From Zeugodacus cucurbitae (taxonomy: Eukaryota > Arthropoda > Insecta > Diptera > Tephritidae): 64,000 bases of DNA. The notes under the pieces were generated by a model. The model saw nothing but the letters and a program-made list of their open reading frames with translations. It was not told the DNA's origin and did no database searches. The stretch is from assembly GCF_028554725.1 (NCBI RefSeq), contig NC_071667.1:50213501-50277500 (forward strand). The letters are read 5' to 3'. Of this stretch, positions 10,621-24,919 are shown one piece after another. The translations under genes were made by a program, and so were the position numbers. The stretch's first letter is position 1. Each line of letters starts with the position of its first letter.

Positions 10621-13600
10621 CTTTTTGATATCCGACAATCATACTAAGAATTATAACAAAAACCATTTTATTAACTGTTTATGTTGTCTTAAAGTAATAA
10701 TAACAATATATCGATCGTTCCCGATTTTATAAGTCTCTGCATCGACTGACCAAAGAAATTAGCCCTTATATAAAAATGCATTATTCTAAGCCTCAGATTT
10801 TAATTACATTGGATTCTCTCCATATTGAAGAAACACAAAATTCCAACACTGGCATTTGATACTCCCATGTACAGGCTATTACCTCGCGTACGCGCCTAGA
10901 AGTATGCAACATACGCTAAGTTCACTTTTTACGCTTCAATAAAGCGTTAAAATGCGTGCAAGCATAAATTCCATGAACTTGCTGTGGTCGTACGTTTTCC
11001 TTATTGCCCGTTAAAATAAATCTTTATTGCCTTACATATCTAGTTTATATATAGAAGTATATATATTACTTTTCTTATTGTATAGCACACAACTCGAAGT
11101 TGCTCTTCTCCATTCAAGCGCACGTTGCACTGTAGTAGTCTGGGCGCCTTATCAGCAGGAAGACACGCAGGGAGCAGCTATGTATATATGGCAAAGCATA
11201 CACGCACACTCGCATATTCTCATGGCTCATACACTTGAACTGTGTGATGAATGCGCCGGAAAGTATGCTAGCCATTCGTGTAGAAAACGCAAGCAGACAA
11301 GACAGCCGCCTGAAGATTGCGTGCTCTACTGTATTTGTTTTGTTTTTCACTCTTTTCTTTGTTGCTTGCAACTGCAACTTTTTCCTAGGTCTTAAGCTGT
11401 GTGCAACTGCCAAGTTTTTCGCTGTTTTTTATTTTGCTCTCTCTTGGCTTTCTTCGTTCCTTGCACTCATTGCCCGCCGCTCACGAAAACGCATTTGTCT
11501 TGCCAAGTGCTGGCGCGTGTGTGTGCTTATTTTATACCGCTACTATTTACCTTTTCCTCGCCACTCTTCCGCCGTATGCATTCGCTTCAGTCAACAATGA
11601 TTTATCATTTTCAAGCGCCATTGTTGTTTTTTGTTTTGTTGTTTCTTAGTTTGTATTTCTTTTTCGTCTCTGAAAGAAATTTATATTGTATATTTTCTCT
11701 GCATTCATACTCACACTCTCAAACGGCGTTAAGTTTACTGTGAAAAGACACGCATTATGAAGTTGGGGAATGTAACTCTACACATGTGTCTCTACTCCTA
11801 AAAGTATACGTTGCTTATATGCCTCGAGACAGTTTTAACGCAATATTTCTGCGTATAACTGTGCAACAAAGATAATGTATATACAATAAGAGATAAACAA
11901 GAAGCTAAAGTAAAGTGAAAGGATACAAACCCAATGCACTATAGGGTACTAGACGCAGCTGATAATAAAATGGCTTTGCAGATCTACTTGTGACGGATAG
12001 CATGGCTTGGAAAATGAGCGCAAAATTGTGTATTAAACAGTAGTAGAGTTCCATTTTTTAGTTTGTTGCGTGGCACGCCAATCGATATTTCAAAAATGCC
12101 ACTGCTGGGTATAAATAAAATGGCATATTTTATATCGTGTGTATGTTTATAAAAATTAATAGAGGATTATGTCTAAAAGTATGTATCTATAAAGCACATT
12201 GAGCTGCCCATTCACAGTCGAATTTGTTCATTTCTACAAAATTTTCATCGTTGGTGGCAGCATTGGTATTCATATTTTGTGTTCAACATTTTGTTTGAGA
12301 AAGTGGTAACGCGAAACCGAAGATATATCATTTTCCACGAACTGTTTTTCTAGCCGAACTTTACTTCGACTTTTCGAGTTTTCCAATTGACCCAAAAGTC
12401 TCCTGCCTTGGTTTTCCTTTCGAAATTAGCTCTTAAGAATTATAATCATACTTTGCATTCACGGTTTAAAATTGTTATCGCTATATCGTTTATTACAATA
12501 AACAGTTCAGATCGTGTCCAGATATTATCGTTAACCTATGTGGTAACTTACCCTTCTTCTGTGGATGTTCGAGTTCTATTGCTATGAACCTATATCACTT
12601 TTTATTCTCATTAGCTGATTTTGACCACCTTCTTGTTGATTCGGAATTTTAAAGCATTTTATTTTTGAACTGTCTAAGCCTAGGTAATTCAGAAAAAAAG
12701 TGTGGACTTGAAGTTGAAAAATTACGGCTGTTTTTCCTAGTAACCATAGGAATAAAAAGCAATAACTACAAAAGACTGGTTATGAAAGAACATACAAAAA
12801 TATTAACTATAATACTGCTATTTGTGATTTTAAAGATGGATGAAAATTCCATCCTCGAAAAGTAGCATGAATCGACTTATTTTATGCCTAATTTTTACTA
12901 GAAACACTCTCCCATAGACTTTATTTCTCTTACAAATAATAAAAGCCAACGAGTCTAAAGTTTGACTAAGGTAAGACACAACGTAGAGCCCTCTCTGGTT
13001 GATCAAAATAATGCAAATTATCCACAGTCGCTTAAATCAGCTTAAGTTGTTTTACCATATTGTCACATTAATTTATAATAAGTGTTTTTTTACTTTCTTA
13101 TTATATATTATTCCATTTTTAAATTCTTTTTGAAAGAAATTATGATATATTATATTATATTTATTTTATTTCTGTAGCTAGTTACTCTCATCTTGAAAAA
13201 AATCAACGTTTCTTTGGAATTAAATATAAGTAATACGTGGCTGAAGCTCATACTACCAACAGCAATTTAATATTTAATCATCACAAAGCATTCCTTGCAA
13301 CGCCAATGTCCATATATTTGACTTAAACGACGATGTCACGGCGCAAAGCGAAATACTGAAAAATGCGAAAGTCTATTGCCTCGGATGCACGAAAGCATAT
13401 GCATAAGCAAAACGTTATCGACACACTGGCCACTTCGTTTTAAATCACATTGCTAGTCTCGTTTCTACTTCCTTCACTCTCTCTACCACCTCAAATGCAA
13501 CATTTACAGCAAAGCGTAGCTCGAGAATCGCAAAAATACGACGAAGCGGTGTGAGGCAAAGGTCTAAAAGTACTGCAGCTGCTCGGGGAGAGTGCAAATA

Positions 13601-16600
13601 TTGACTGCAATGAAAAAGAAATTGAGAAGCGCTCCACTCCCGACGAGGATATGTTTTGATTGCTAAGTGAAAGGATTAGTTAAGCTGCACCTTATGCACA
13701 CAAGCGCACAAACACACTCGCATGCATGCATAGCTAATGCAGTGCTGCATTGAATATCTAACGGAGTTGAACTATCGCAGTTTGCACACCTGCTGTTTGC
13801 TCGTTCTTTCTACACTCACGGCTCTGGCTCTTATTCATGTTTGCTTAGCTAAAAGCTGCAGTTAGTAAAGTGGCATGCATTATTTAGATTTCTATGTGTG
13901 TGTGAGTGAGGGTATCTCTCGGGAGAGGAATGTTCTACTGTATGTGTTGGCATTTCGAATATCGTTTTTAGAAAGGTACATTATATATCTGAGTATTTGC
14001 TGTGCTTTATAATTTGTAAGAGAGTATTTATTTATATTTGAGACTCTAGCGACTTAGTTTGATTGAGATACATATAATTGTATGCAAGAGCGACAGTGCT
14101 GTAAGGCTTTATAGATAATGATGTTAGACTGATTTGATTAATTGTATATAGATTAAATGTTTTAGACTGTATCTCGAAACTTATTACTCGGATCGACTTT
14201 AAAAACAATATTTTAGAAATGTTGTAGAATTGAATAGGAATATAATCGATTGAGGAATTTTCCATTATTCATATTTTGAGAGTTTCGCACCCGATTGGAA
14301 CGAGCTACAAATAACCAAAATAATGTGATATGAATCTGATTTACTACTTTTATTGAAATTTAAAATTTAATTCATTTAAGTTCTTGAATTTTTTTTTCTT
14401 TCTTTTACTTTTGAAATGTTTCTTGTTTGTGTTTGTCTATATCTTAAGCCCAAACAGCAAATGGTTATTTGTATACTTTTGTATCTATTCCAACATTTGT
14501 ATTTGTATTTATTCTGCAGCAAATTGTGCATGCCAAAGTACACACACTTGAAGTGAAATGAAAGAGATATCTAGAAAATTATACCTAAATAAGAATGTTA
14601 TCCACCAAAGCATTTCGCGGCTAACAAAACAGTACGCACTCAATGGACGAATGGACGTGAAGGCATACAAATGCCGGAACACTTGCCAAGAAAAATAAAC
14701 ACATCACACAGGTTGTATTGTCGAGTTGGTTTTGCGAAGAAATAATGCATTTATAAGGTCTGGACGCAGACAGTCAAAGAAATGAAAGGAGCGGCAAGGC
14801 ATTGTCGAACTGAGCTGTATTCATTTTTTTAATTTTTTTGTTTGTATATTTTTGTTTCAATTTAATTTTTTTTATTATTTTGACTACATTTTTGTGACAA
14901 CACACAAATTGTTTTTCTCTCAATTGATTACAGCGTCCCACTCTTGCGATTTACTGTCACCCACTTCCATTCATCTCTGCATGTCATCTATGCGCTACAT
15001 TGGGCAATTTTTATTTACCGTTAACATCAAACACTCTAAAATTTTCACAGTTTTTCACTTCACCCGCAGTTCCTTCATAATCTTCTACCATGGACTCACA
15101 CAGAATTAGCCGCCACTCGAGTGTAGCGTTAAGAAATTTCTTTAACGTCAGTGCCATCTCAAGCGTTACGTCACGTCCACAGCGTGTAGTATTTTAAGCG
15201 TTTCCGATTTTTTGCTTTTTTCAAATTCCCTAGCGCACTACGACACTATAGAAAACCAGCAGAACGCAGGAAATAACAACAAATAATTAATAGAAATCGA
15301 GTGTGAATGTAAGAGGAAAAGGAAGTCCCAACGGACGCATTTCGCATTGTGCATTAAGTGTCCATTATTTTGATGACACGTTGCTGGTCTGCCAATCACG
15401 CTGTCTGCATACATTATTTTATTTACTTTTATCTCCTCCACTTCTACCTCCATTCGCATTCCATTTGGTTCACACTTACTTTTATTGATAAACTGTATAG
15501 CAATTGTTGCTTTTGTATTTGTAGCTATTTTTTGCACTTTTGCTGGTCGAACAAGCCAGCATTCATTGAATCCTAAATGTAGGCAATGAAACTGGGCACG
15601 TCTGCAAAAGTCAAATACCGTTTGTTCAACTTGAATTTACACGAAGGACAGTCAATGGCAGACCAACGTATATAAAACATTAAATGCAAATTAGTGTATA
15701 TTCAGGGATATTTTTATGCCGTTTAAGTCTTGTGTTGAATTAGGTTCTCTTTCTATATTTCACTTCACTAAACGTAAGCTGCGAACAAAGGTTGCTTTAA
15801 AGTTCAAAAGTAAACATCATCTTCTTACATAATAGCCTACATATGTAAGTAAGCGAACAGCGGAGTATATTTAATGTTGTATAATTCCATTGGTTCGTAT
15901 ATCGTTTTATAATTCAATTAAAGATGGTATCTATTTTTGAGATCCTGCTTAAACTAAAAAGGAAAGTGTGTGGATAACTCAATGAAGGTGCAACCGCTTG
16001 CTAAATTATCTCTTGTCAATTAATAAATGGGGAGTTTATAATATTACCTAGTCTGATACACTTCCCACATCTAATGAGAATATGGTTTCTCGTCAACATC
16101 TTTACCTAAGTGAAGTTTTTATTTCCCTGAATTTCTTAGCTTCTGTTTTCTGTCCTAAGAAAAATAATAAAGAACGTTACGGGTATCGCTGATCACTGGA
16201 TTATAACCTATTCCTTATAATAAACTTATAATCCAGGTGAATAGCGAACAGTTAGAATAAGTCTTCATGGCAAAGGACTGTTGGACAAGGATGAGCTCGC
16301 TAGAACATATTTGTAGTATTTTTAATCGAGTTTACTTCTTCTATTGTTCAGAAAAACAACTGAATATATGTGTGTTAGTCGATAACTGAACTTGTGGAAC
16401 ACATACTCTGCCGTAGAGATGACTTGTGGTAGAAAGTCTTCATTGAAATACCTGGACCTTCAACCATTTAGGAAAACTAGATGAAATAGAAATAAATATT
16501 TAAGCAGACTGGTGACATATTCAATGCCGTTTGTCGATACATATTCAGTTTCAGGAGTTTTTAGGCGTCACTAAAGACCTGTTTTTGACTGTCCGAGATT

Positions 16601-17159
16601 AGTTTTAATCAACTATTTTTTTTATATTTTATTAAAGAGATACTCATATATAATTTTAATTTTATTTGTTATTTAAAGATATTCTTTGTATCATTTTATA
16701 GCATTTTTTGAAAAGCAACACTTTCACAAATCTCTCCCAAACAGTTTCAGCTACACAATCCATTTGTTACACAAGTGACTAACCCAAAATATTCAAAAAT
16801 CCCCCCTTCCGTTTATTTAAACTAGCTATTAGCTAATAAAACAACATCATTCAGTCAAAATAAACACATTTACAATGCGCCTACCCTCACAAACTAAAGC
16901 CGAAATAATACGCCACATTCGAATTGAACAATTCCATTTAATTCCGAAAAAGAAAAACGTGCAAAAGTTATTTACGCCCCAACCCGTATTATCTGGCGCG
17001 CTCGCATTTCTTTCAATTTCTATGCGCCCAGTCTAATCTAAACAATTTGTGCGCCGGCTATCCACTCGGGCGCATAACTGGCAACAGTTGAAAATAACTA
17101 TTGAAAGCGCAACTCAGGCCCACGGCATTCAATGCCGCCTCTCCCTGCTGAAATGATTT
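10621..17159. other. Intronic sequence without recognised genes
   Basis: The segment alternates between AT-rich DNA (12000-13300, 15600-16900) and GC-richer islands (about 13380-13850 and 16880-17140). A pyrimidine-rich + strand block covers 11300-11740 and produces overlapping Phe/Ser/Cys-rich frames that I do not accept as genes. Acceptor-like sites occur at about 14519 and 14932, but neither is followed by a convincing open exon with a donor. A perfect inverted repeat at 16196-16236 is listed separately. Confidence 0.5.
16196..16236. repeat. Short perfect inverted repeat
   Basis: The 11-bp arms CTGGATTATAA (16196-16206) and TTATAATCCAG (16226-16236) are perfect reverse complements around a 19-nt AT-rich spacer. 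The structure would form a simple hairpin in DNA or RNA. No T-run follows it and no gene adjoins it, so a role is unknown. Confidence 0.8.
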
Positions 17160-19040
17160 TTTTTTACTTTTTTTACTTTTCTTACTTGTTTGCTGCCGTT
17201 GAATGCAGTGCTTTGCATACAACTAGGCACGCATACACACTGGGCGACGGCTACATATATTGAATTGTGTGTGTTTGAAACTCCACTCGATTGCTGTTAT
17301 ATTTTGTTAGTGCTATTGCTGCTGCTGTAGTTGTGCAGCCGCTTGCTCTCTTCCTTGCTGCCCCTTCAATACTTTAACTTCACTTGCACGCTCACACTTG
17401 TGCTATTTGGCTTTATTTGCCCTTTTGACTGCTTGCGCTTTCGAATCCAATTTGACTTGTATATGCGCGATTTCAATTTCAGATAGTTTTCTTAACATTT
17501 CGCCTCGCCCCCTGCCTGGCTGTTGCTCCATACCTTTGCATTTCTCAGCTCCTATAGCCGCACTCAATGCTGCCTTTCAGGATATTTGCATTTGCAAGTC
17601 TAGCCAACCATACCTTTTAAACTCATTTCCTTTTGAAGCGCTTTCTTCTCCTTCGTGTTTTTTGTTTGCTTTTCTTGCTACAGTGTTTGCCTTCTTCAAA
17701 TCCGTATTCACCGTTTGACCACTCCGTGGCTCTTGACTGCATTGGTCAATTTATTTTTACTACTTCAAATATTACTACTACTTAAATCTCCATTTGTCAG
17801 TCAGTCAGTCGGTGCTACCGCTCCGCTACTATATTCTTCATACGTCTCTTTCATTCTCCAACTCTTTCTCTGCCACAATCGTTTACTGCATTTCCACTTT
17901 CTTGTTATGCTTCCTTGCCTTACGTGTACATGGTAATTTGCCTAGTTGTATGCTTCAATAATCTTTAGTTTAAATTTTAACATCGTCTCCGTCGCCAACT
18001 TCCCCTGAGGATGTTGCGCTCCACTTCCAGCAGTCAACTTCATGCTTGTATATAATATTTTCTTTTTTCTTTGCGGCTTCAGCGCCATCTACATATGTGC
18101 TTACCGAAACACCATTACTTGCACTCATATGTGCGATACTTGTAGAAAAGCGCCTTTCCACACTCTCCCTTGGCTCTGTGTGAATATGTGAACATATGAA
18201 ATGGTCTCTCGAGATTTCATGCTTGCAACTCAGCATATGTCCATTCGCCCATTTGACTTGCTTTCCCCTCCCCTTGTTCTTCGCTCTTAGCGCTACGTTG
18301 TGGAGTTGCGGAAGCTAACGTCTTGGTTAGTTCTGCTTCATTGGCTACAGTTTTGTGCGTTGTGTATTTACTACTGATCGGCGTTCCTCCACTCTACTCC
18401 ACTGCTGTACTCTCCACAACATTATATTTATTGATTGGAAAATTGTTGTCCTCAATCTTAGTCGTTGCGTCCTCTTGCTGTATCTTTCTCTTTATGTGTG
18501 TGTCTTTCTGTGTGTGTACGAATTCTCCGGATACCACTAACTATATGCGTGTCCAACTGCCTGTCTAAATTTATAAATATCTGTCTGGCCGTTTGTTTTT
18601 CTTCAACGCTCTGCTCGGCACAATGCACTCCCAGACACACTGGGATGTCGTCTTATTTACTATGCGCATCCCTCGATACACTCATCGATGTTGTTAAATT
18701 AGGACTTTATGTTATTTGTTTTATATTTGTGAAATTTATTTGTATGCACATTTACCCAACAATTGAATTTCGAACCTTTCTTGCGCTCTCACCACATACA
18801 CCTCAACTGCGGCAATCCTTTCTCCACCTACCACAATACACTCTACAACTATTTCCACTGTGGCTACTGTGCTGTCTACGCTTTGTTCACGGCAAATTTT
18901 CAAGTCGATTTATCATCTTTGAAATTTTGTTTGTCAAATTAATGGAAAACTTCTTACGACTCGACTGTTTGTTTGTGAGTTTTATTTGTCTTTACTCAAG
19001 GGTGGTTTTGGCAGGCTTTTTAATTCAAATTTGATTGTCC
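17160..19040 (+). other. Pyrimidine-rich + strand block
   Basis: For nearly 1.9 kb the + strand is strongly biased to T and C. The bias produces long overlapping frames rich in Leu, Phe, Ser and Cys (17398-17718, 17655-17936, 18465-19034). Several frames are open at once, none shows a domain, and splice signals are absent, so I treat them as shadows of composition. A four-base repeat, (CAGT)n, lies at 17798-17811. Confidence 0.6.
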
Positions 19041-21976
19041 TATTTGTTTTCGTAAGTCAGACACAAAAGTACAAATGGTCGGTTGTTAGAACTTTGAATT
19101 ACGTCTTAGATTTACTTTTATTGACAAAAGTGTGTTGTTAGTGTTGTTGGTGGTGGCAACTGTCGCTGTTTACAGGAAAAGGGTGCATAAGTTTCAAATA
19201 AAGTGTGAGTTGAGAACAACACAAAAGAGTCTGTTTCAAAATTGAAAGAATGTTTACTTTTCAGAATTAAAGATTTATGCTTAAAGCTATTACGAAATCA
19301 TTAAGTTATCAAATCATTAATTAAAATCAACAATTAAGATATGCCCCTTGAGGGCCATTATAATCTACGTAATTAGAATATAACGTCTGTTAACTCCGAC
19401 AATTTTCTATACTGCTGCGAAGGTTTGCTTTCGAACTAGTTTCTCAAAGCATTGCTTTATTTAAGCTTATATATATTCCTATAGTTCCTAGATGGAACAT
19501 TTTTTTAAGCTTAGAACCTCTGAAATTCTAATAAACTTCGAATCTATTCCCCATTATTCAGGTCGTTACTTCATATAGATAGTAAAAGCGGGTTTCTGCC
19601 CTATAATCATTTTACCGGTAGACCTGGCAGTTATCAAGCTTTTTCATGGATACATTGAAGTTCAAAAGGAAGGGAGTCGTCAATTCTTCATCAACTCCAG
19701 TTTCCGACTTTCAGACCACTGTCAGTTTTTTCAAACTGAATGTCATTGAGAAAGATCTACTGCTTCGAAGTGCAGTATCTTTGACATTTCAGGGCTATTG
19801 ACCCTATAAGCATCCAAAGTAATTTCAATACAGCGCAATTAACACTGTGATAATCGACTTATAAAGAAATGCCTATCATTTAGGAATACTTGTGATAGCT
19901 ATGGTGAAGCGAAGTACCAGATAGATAGATTTTGCCCTCATTAAGGCAGTTCCATAAGTACAACGCCATTTCTTAAATCGAGAATGCCTTAAAGGGAGTG
20001 TGGTTCTTTTTCGAAACTCCGAGTCTGTGATTGAAGCACCTTGACTATCGTTTCTTTAGCCATCCAGGTGGATTGAAATAAGAATAGTAATAAAATGATA
20101 TGATTAGTCACGATCTCATGACGTTTCGTCGATATTTAATGATATTCTTCGTTTCGGAAATTGTTTCTCTGGAAAGACATGAATGAAAATGTCTATGCGA
20201 GATATTAATAAGATGATTTTATTTTTTTTTAATAAAACAAATATTTTTTTTATAGTTTGATCTTTTTGTGGAATGTTTAAGACACCAAAAAATTTAACAA
20301 ATTCTATTTCGTATCAATATACTGCCATTATGAAATATTGGAAATAATTTTTTACCTACTAAAATATTTTCTCTCTATAATTTTATTATTTTAATTTCAC
20401 AAAATAATTTAATTTCTTCTCCGACGCATGAAAAGCGTATTTATTTGCCAGCTATTACATTTATTTGTTCACACATTTATCACTTTTACATTTCCATCGC
20501 ATGAAAATCCAATTTCCTTTCAATTTGCTATTTCAAAATTATAGTTACATTCTACACTTAAGTGAAAAGTTCTGAAAACACTGCACAAGATTAAATTAAA
20601 ATCATTTCAACTTTCACACCAGCTGTTGTCGCACCGATTTTCAATTAACTCACTCCTCATTTCCGATAAGCACACACACAGACGCAGAGAAATCGCCACA
20701 ACTTTGTATTTACTGACTGCACATTTCTTGAGTCCGCACTGCGCTGCTCATGTGCACACGCCCAAGTTTCCTTGACATTTCCGTCTACAAATTGTGTGGT
20801 CACTTAACTAGTCGTACATGTAGTCCACCTACCCCTCTCTCACTCTGTGGCAACAACTTACACACATCGAATTATAAGTTTGAATTTCTCGCATTCTTTT
20901 TGAATGCCTTAGTCCTTCGTCCTGGCGTCCTTTCGTTTGGTCGTCCCGCCTTCCTGCTGACAATCACTGTCGTCTGCACGTCGTTTTAGTTATTTCAACG
21001 TCTTCTTAAATAAAGGGTGTGTATTCGCAACGACTCGCTCATGTGTGTAAGCACCTTTGGCACTATCTACATACGAATGTATGTGTGTGTGTGGGTTTCC
21101 TGTATAACTTGGCACATTCTTAAATCGAATTCTGTTTGTTTACCTTGGCAAAAACTAATACACAATTCTAAATTTTTTTTCTTCAAAGCCCTAATGGAAG
21201 TCTACACAAACATACCCTATACAAAAGTACATTGCACTAGTGTGCGTATGTTTGTATAGGTTTGTATATGGTCTGTATGTGTTTGAAAATTATCTTACCG
21301 TTTTATCACAGTTGCGTTGGCCCTTTTAAAAATGTCATTACTCGTTTGTGAACTTTTCTACTTGCTCTTATCGCTCCATTTTATATATAAATGTATTTGT
21401 TGAATACACTACGCTCTACTATGTTGTTATTGTAATCCTGTGAAGGAGCTGTGACATGCTCGGACGTAAAGCCAGAAAGGGAGACAGCTTACGCAATAGC
21501 AACGCATTGCGCAAGTATTGTCCCTTAACCAAGTGTGTCTTTACGTGTGTGCGTTCGTCTACTCGCTTAAGTGTTAAAACTGTTTCCCAGCCAAAGTGGT
21601 CAGTTTTCCTTGATTCTCTGAACTTTACTTCAATTTCTTTTCATGCTGTGCTCATTTGAACGCTTTTGGTTGTTGTTGTTGTTGTCACACATTGCGTTGG
21701 AAATGTCAAATCGCATTTGTTTTAAAGCTTTACACAGCTGTCACTTGAAATTTACGAATTTATTCAATTTGTGCAGAGATTACATTGGAACTTGTTTGTG
21801 GTGGCATTAATGTCAACTTGACAAAGTAAATTACTATTTGGGGTATGCGAGTTTTCTATTTCTCTCTTCTGGAGAAGAGGTTGTGAAGATCTTAGCTGAG
21901 AGAAATACTTAAATTGTCTTTGTTTTTTGGCAGATACGGTAAGGTTTTCAAAAATTTACGGTTTTTTATCATTTGC
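19041..21976. other. Intronic sequence without recognised genes
   Basis: AT-rich DNA (19041-20640) gives way to a CA/TG-bearing, somewhat GC-richer and pyrimidine-biased section (20640-21700). Short open frames at 20750-21259 and 21456-21659 lack domains and splice sites. No transposon end was found. Confidence 0.5.
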
Positions 21977-22340
21977 AACAAGTTGTTGACTTGGAAATGG
22001 AAAGCTTATTGTTTTCTGCTCTCATTTTATGAGTTTATTTTAATTTTGCAATAATAATTAATCATTATTTGCAGGAATTAATCCATTTTATTCTAACTTC
22101 ATTATAACTTTCGAACTTCGAGTTCGAAATTCAAAGCTTCGGGTTTTCTGATCTAGCTTTTTACCATTATTTTTAATTGTAATAATAATTCAAGAATATT
22201 GCATGAATTAACACAGCTATATTCGAAATATAATTGCAATTTCGAAATTCGAATTAATCAGTCGAGTATATTTACTATTCGAACAAATTGGTGGCTTGGA
22301 AATGGAAATCTTCTGGTTCTCTTATCTCATTTAAAAATTC
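21977..22340 (+). repeat. Interleaved diverged duplications
   Basis: Two pairs of similar blocks interleave here. The block starting at 21977 (containing CTTGGAAATGGAAA) recurs near 22281, about 300 bp away. The block near 22045 (containing AATAATAATT and a GAATTAA motif) recurs near 22178, about 130 bp away. TTCGAA-type words flank both. The copies are well diverged, so this is an old local duplication or a decayed tandem array with no coding content. Confidence 0.5.
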
Positions 22341-23533
22341 TACAGAGTATTGCCAATCATTTTAAAGCTATAGCTAACTAAAAATATATTTAAAGATAGT
22401 ATTGTAGATTTCTGAAGAAATTAATATAAAATATTTAACCGAAATATCAAACTAAAATTTCTTACACACAATTCTATAAAAACGTAGCCGATTTGACTAG
22501 AAAAAAACTAATATGATAACATTGTTTTGCAATTTACTCAATTGTAGTTAAATTCGAACTTAAGTTCGAAACAGCTGATTTTACAACTAAACAGAATAAT
22601 CTTGAATTAAACTAAATTTTACATGAATTATGGAATGATTTGGAATGAAATGGTTGATAGTTATTGATTGGTAGTTATTATTGAAATACCGTGTAGATGA
22701 GACCGCATAAAAATATATTATTTAATTATATTAATTACTATTATCTATCGATATTAATTATGTTAAAATATGCGTAATTTTTTTTAAATTTTTTTATATT
22801 TTTTATTTAATTTAAATTACAACAATTTTGTATCAATTTCACTATTGTTGTTGTTAACCCTTTTAAAGTTGTCACTCATGTGCCCTAACCAATGCTAATT
22901 CGCGTACAGCGAGGTCAATCGGTTGGAAAAAACTCACTCAATTGTGTTTGACCAGCCGCCACATGACGTTTTCACTGGAAGTTGGCAATGCTAAAACGAA
23001 AAGTTTTCCAATTAAAAATGGCAACCCGCAAATAACCAAAAAAAAGGGAAAGTTTTGCGCGTTTGCAACCAATTCGTTTATTTCGAAATCCTTTTCACTG
23101 TCTAACAACAACAAAAAACCCGGCAGCTGTCAGTGGTTTTGCGTGAAAACTCTTTTTTCGTCGGCTATAATCAAATTTTAATTTTTATTATTGCGGGTGA
23201 GAGTTGCGTGAGCGATGTCCCTCGCTTGGTGGGTAGGTGGGTGCAGAAGTGGTGACTGCCAGATTTACAAATTATTATTTATTTTCGTTTTTAATTTTGC
23301 GATTCAGCGGAAGAGTGAAGTAGAGGAAGAGCGTATAATCATTTGTCGTTATTTCAACAATATTTTTAATTCTCTCCCTCTTCTAAAGTATCGAGATCAA
23401 TAATACTAAATTTGCGAAAATCCACAAAAATCTGCATTAAAATTTAAAATATCCAATCCCACTATTGCCATGACTAACCGAGTGTTCTTTTGATTATTCA
23501 CGCGTTCGATTTTGCATATCACATTTATATTTG

Positions 23534-23565
<32 letters not shown>

Positions 23566-24812
23566 TATATTTACATTTGCTTAACCATTTATCAAGCTTT
23601 TTACATGCGCGCATACATCTGTTTGCATTATCTAGTACATCTATCATTTTAACCTCTCATAGAGTCAACCCTGTGGTGTTTGCGTGATGCGTTGTGCGCT
23701 TGGAAATCCACTCAGCAGCCGCAAAACCACAACATAAATGCGCAAAGTGTACATACAGATGTACACACATGCATTACAGTTGAACGCTTTTTACGCTTCT
23801 CTGCCTCCAATGAATCGCAACAAGGCAAATACAGAATGCGCCACACACCCACTCACGCACACACCCCGACAAACCGTAAACAAACACATGCGAATTCGCA
23901 AAAACCTCAAACACACACACACACACACACGAGTATATAATCGAAATTGGCGCATATTCAAGTCGGCTGAAATACATATATACATATATATTATATGCAG
24001 CTGAGACAGCTTATTTGACACGCTCACTTTCCTCCCACATTTTCTGCACTAACCCGCTCTACTCCGCCCTTCGTTGTCTATTGTTGAATTGTGTGTGTTT
24101 TTGTTGTTGTTATTGTTGTATATTTGTCGTTGTTCGCGCGCACCACATGTTCAATTAAAATTGTACATAAAATCTCATAACCATCAACGCCATGCGCCAA
24201 TTCAAATCGTACCCCAACCTCGATCCGTCCGACTGTGTGTGTCCACATGCGACTCTCCCCCCCGCCACAATCTGTGATCTCTGTGTCTTCTCAACATGAC
24301 GGCAAACAAAGCCTACAGCTCAGTTGTTGACACTGCTGCTGCTGCGCTGTTCAGTTCACCATATCAATCGATTGACGCGACAACAATTTTAATATTAACA
24401 CCAACAACAATGATGATATTATAATGGAAAAACCGCAAATACAACTGACAACATGAGGCATTGTGGAGCCACTGAGTTATCCTAGTTAGCCAGACAATAA
24501 GTTAGGTGGTAAGCTATGCATTGGCGACAGCAAGGTGTTATGGTGTTTGTTGAAATCGATTTTAATGGCTTCTTTAGAAATTTCTTCTAACTATATGACG
24601 AGACTAAATAAAAGATTTTGACATTCAGTGTCATAAGTTTTTATGTGGAATAAAAGCTACATTTGACCCGCCTATTCCTATGATAGTTTTGTTCGAGCTC
24701 TGTTCTTTTATCTAAAAACAATTAAATGTGAAAGCAACAACACAGTTTTTGAGTTGAATTCAATAGAAAAGTGCTCTCATTAAAGTAAGGTGGCATCTTG
24801 ATGTTATTTCTA
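22341..24812. other. Intronic sequence with simple repeats
   Basis: AT-rich sequence to 22860 is followed by a GC-richer island (22860-23300) and a microsatellite-dense stretch. That stretch holds a TA run at about 23533-23570 and an AC run at about 23910-23930. Frames such as 23680-23940 (a His/Thr string) come from the CA repeat. No gene or element is recognised before the TA dinucleotide at 24811-24812 that flanks the mariner. Confidence 0.55.
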
Positions 24813-24919
24813 AAGGGTGATTTTTTAAGAGCTTGATAACTTTTTAAAAAAAAAAAACGCATAAAATTTGCAAAATCTCATCGGTTCTTTATTTGAAACG
24901 TTAGATTGGTTCATGACAT

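Noticed and set aside
12662..12685. CCTAG fused to GTAATT near 12678
   Set aside because: TAG acceptor with a weak tract and no second donor; far less convincing than the three accepted sites.
17398..19034. Open frames of up to 189 codons on the + strand
   Set aside because: Same pyrimidine-bias effect; neither frame continuity nor residue pattern suggests a real protein.
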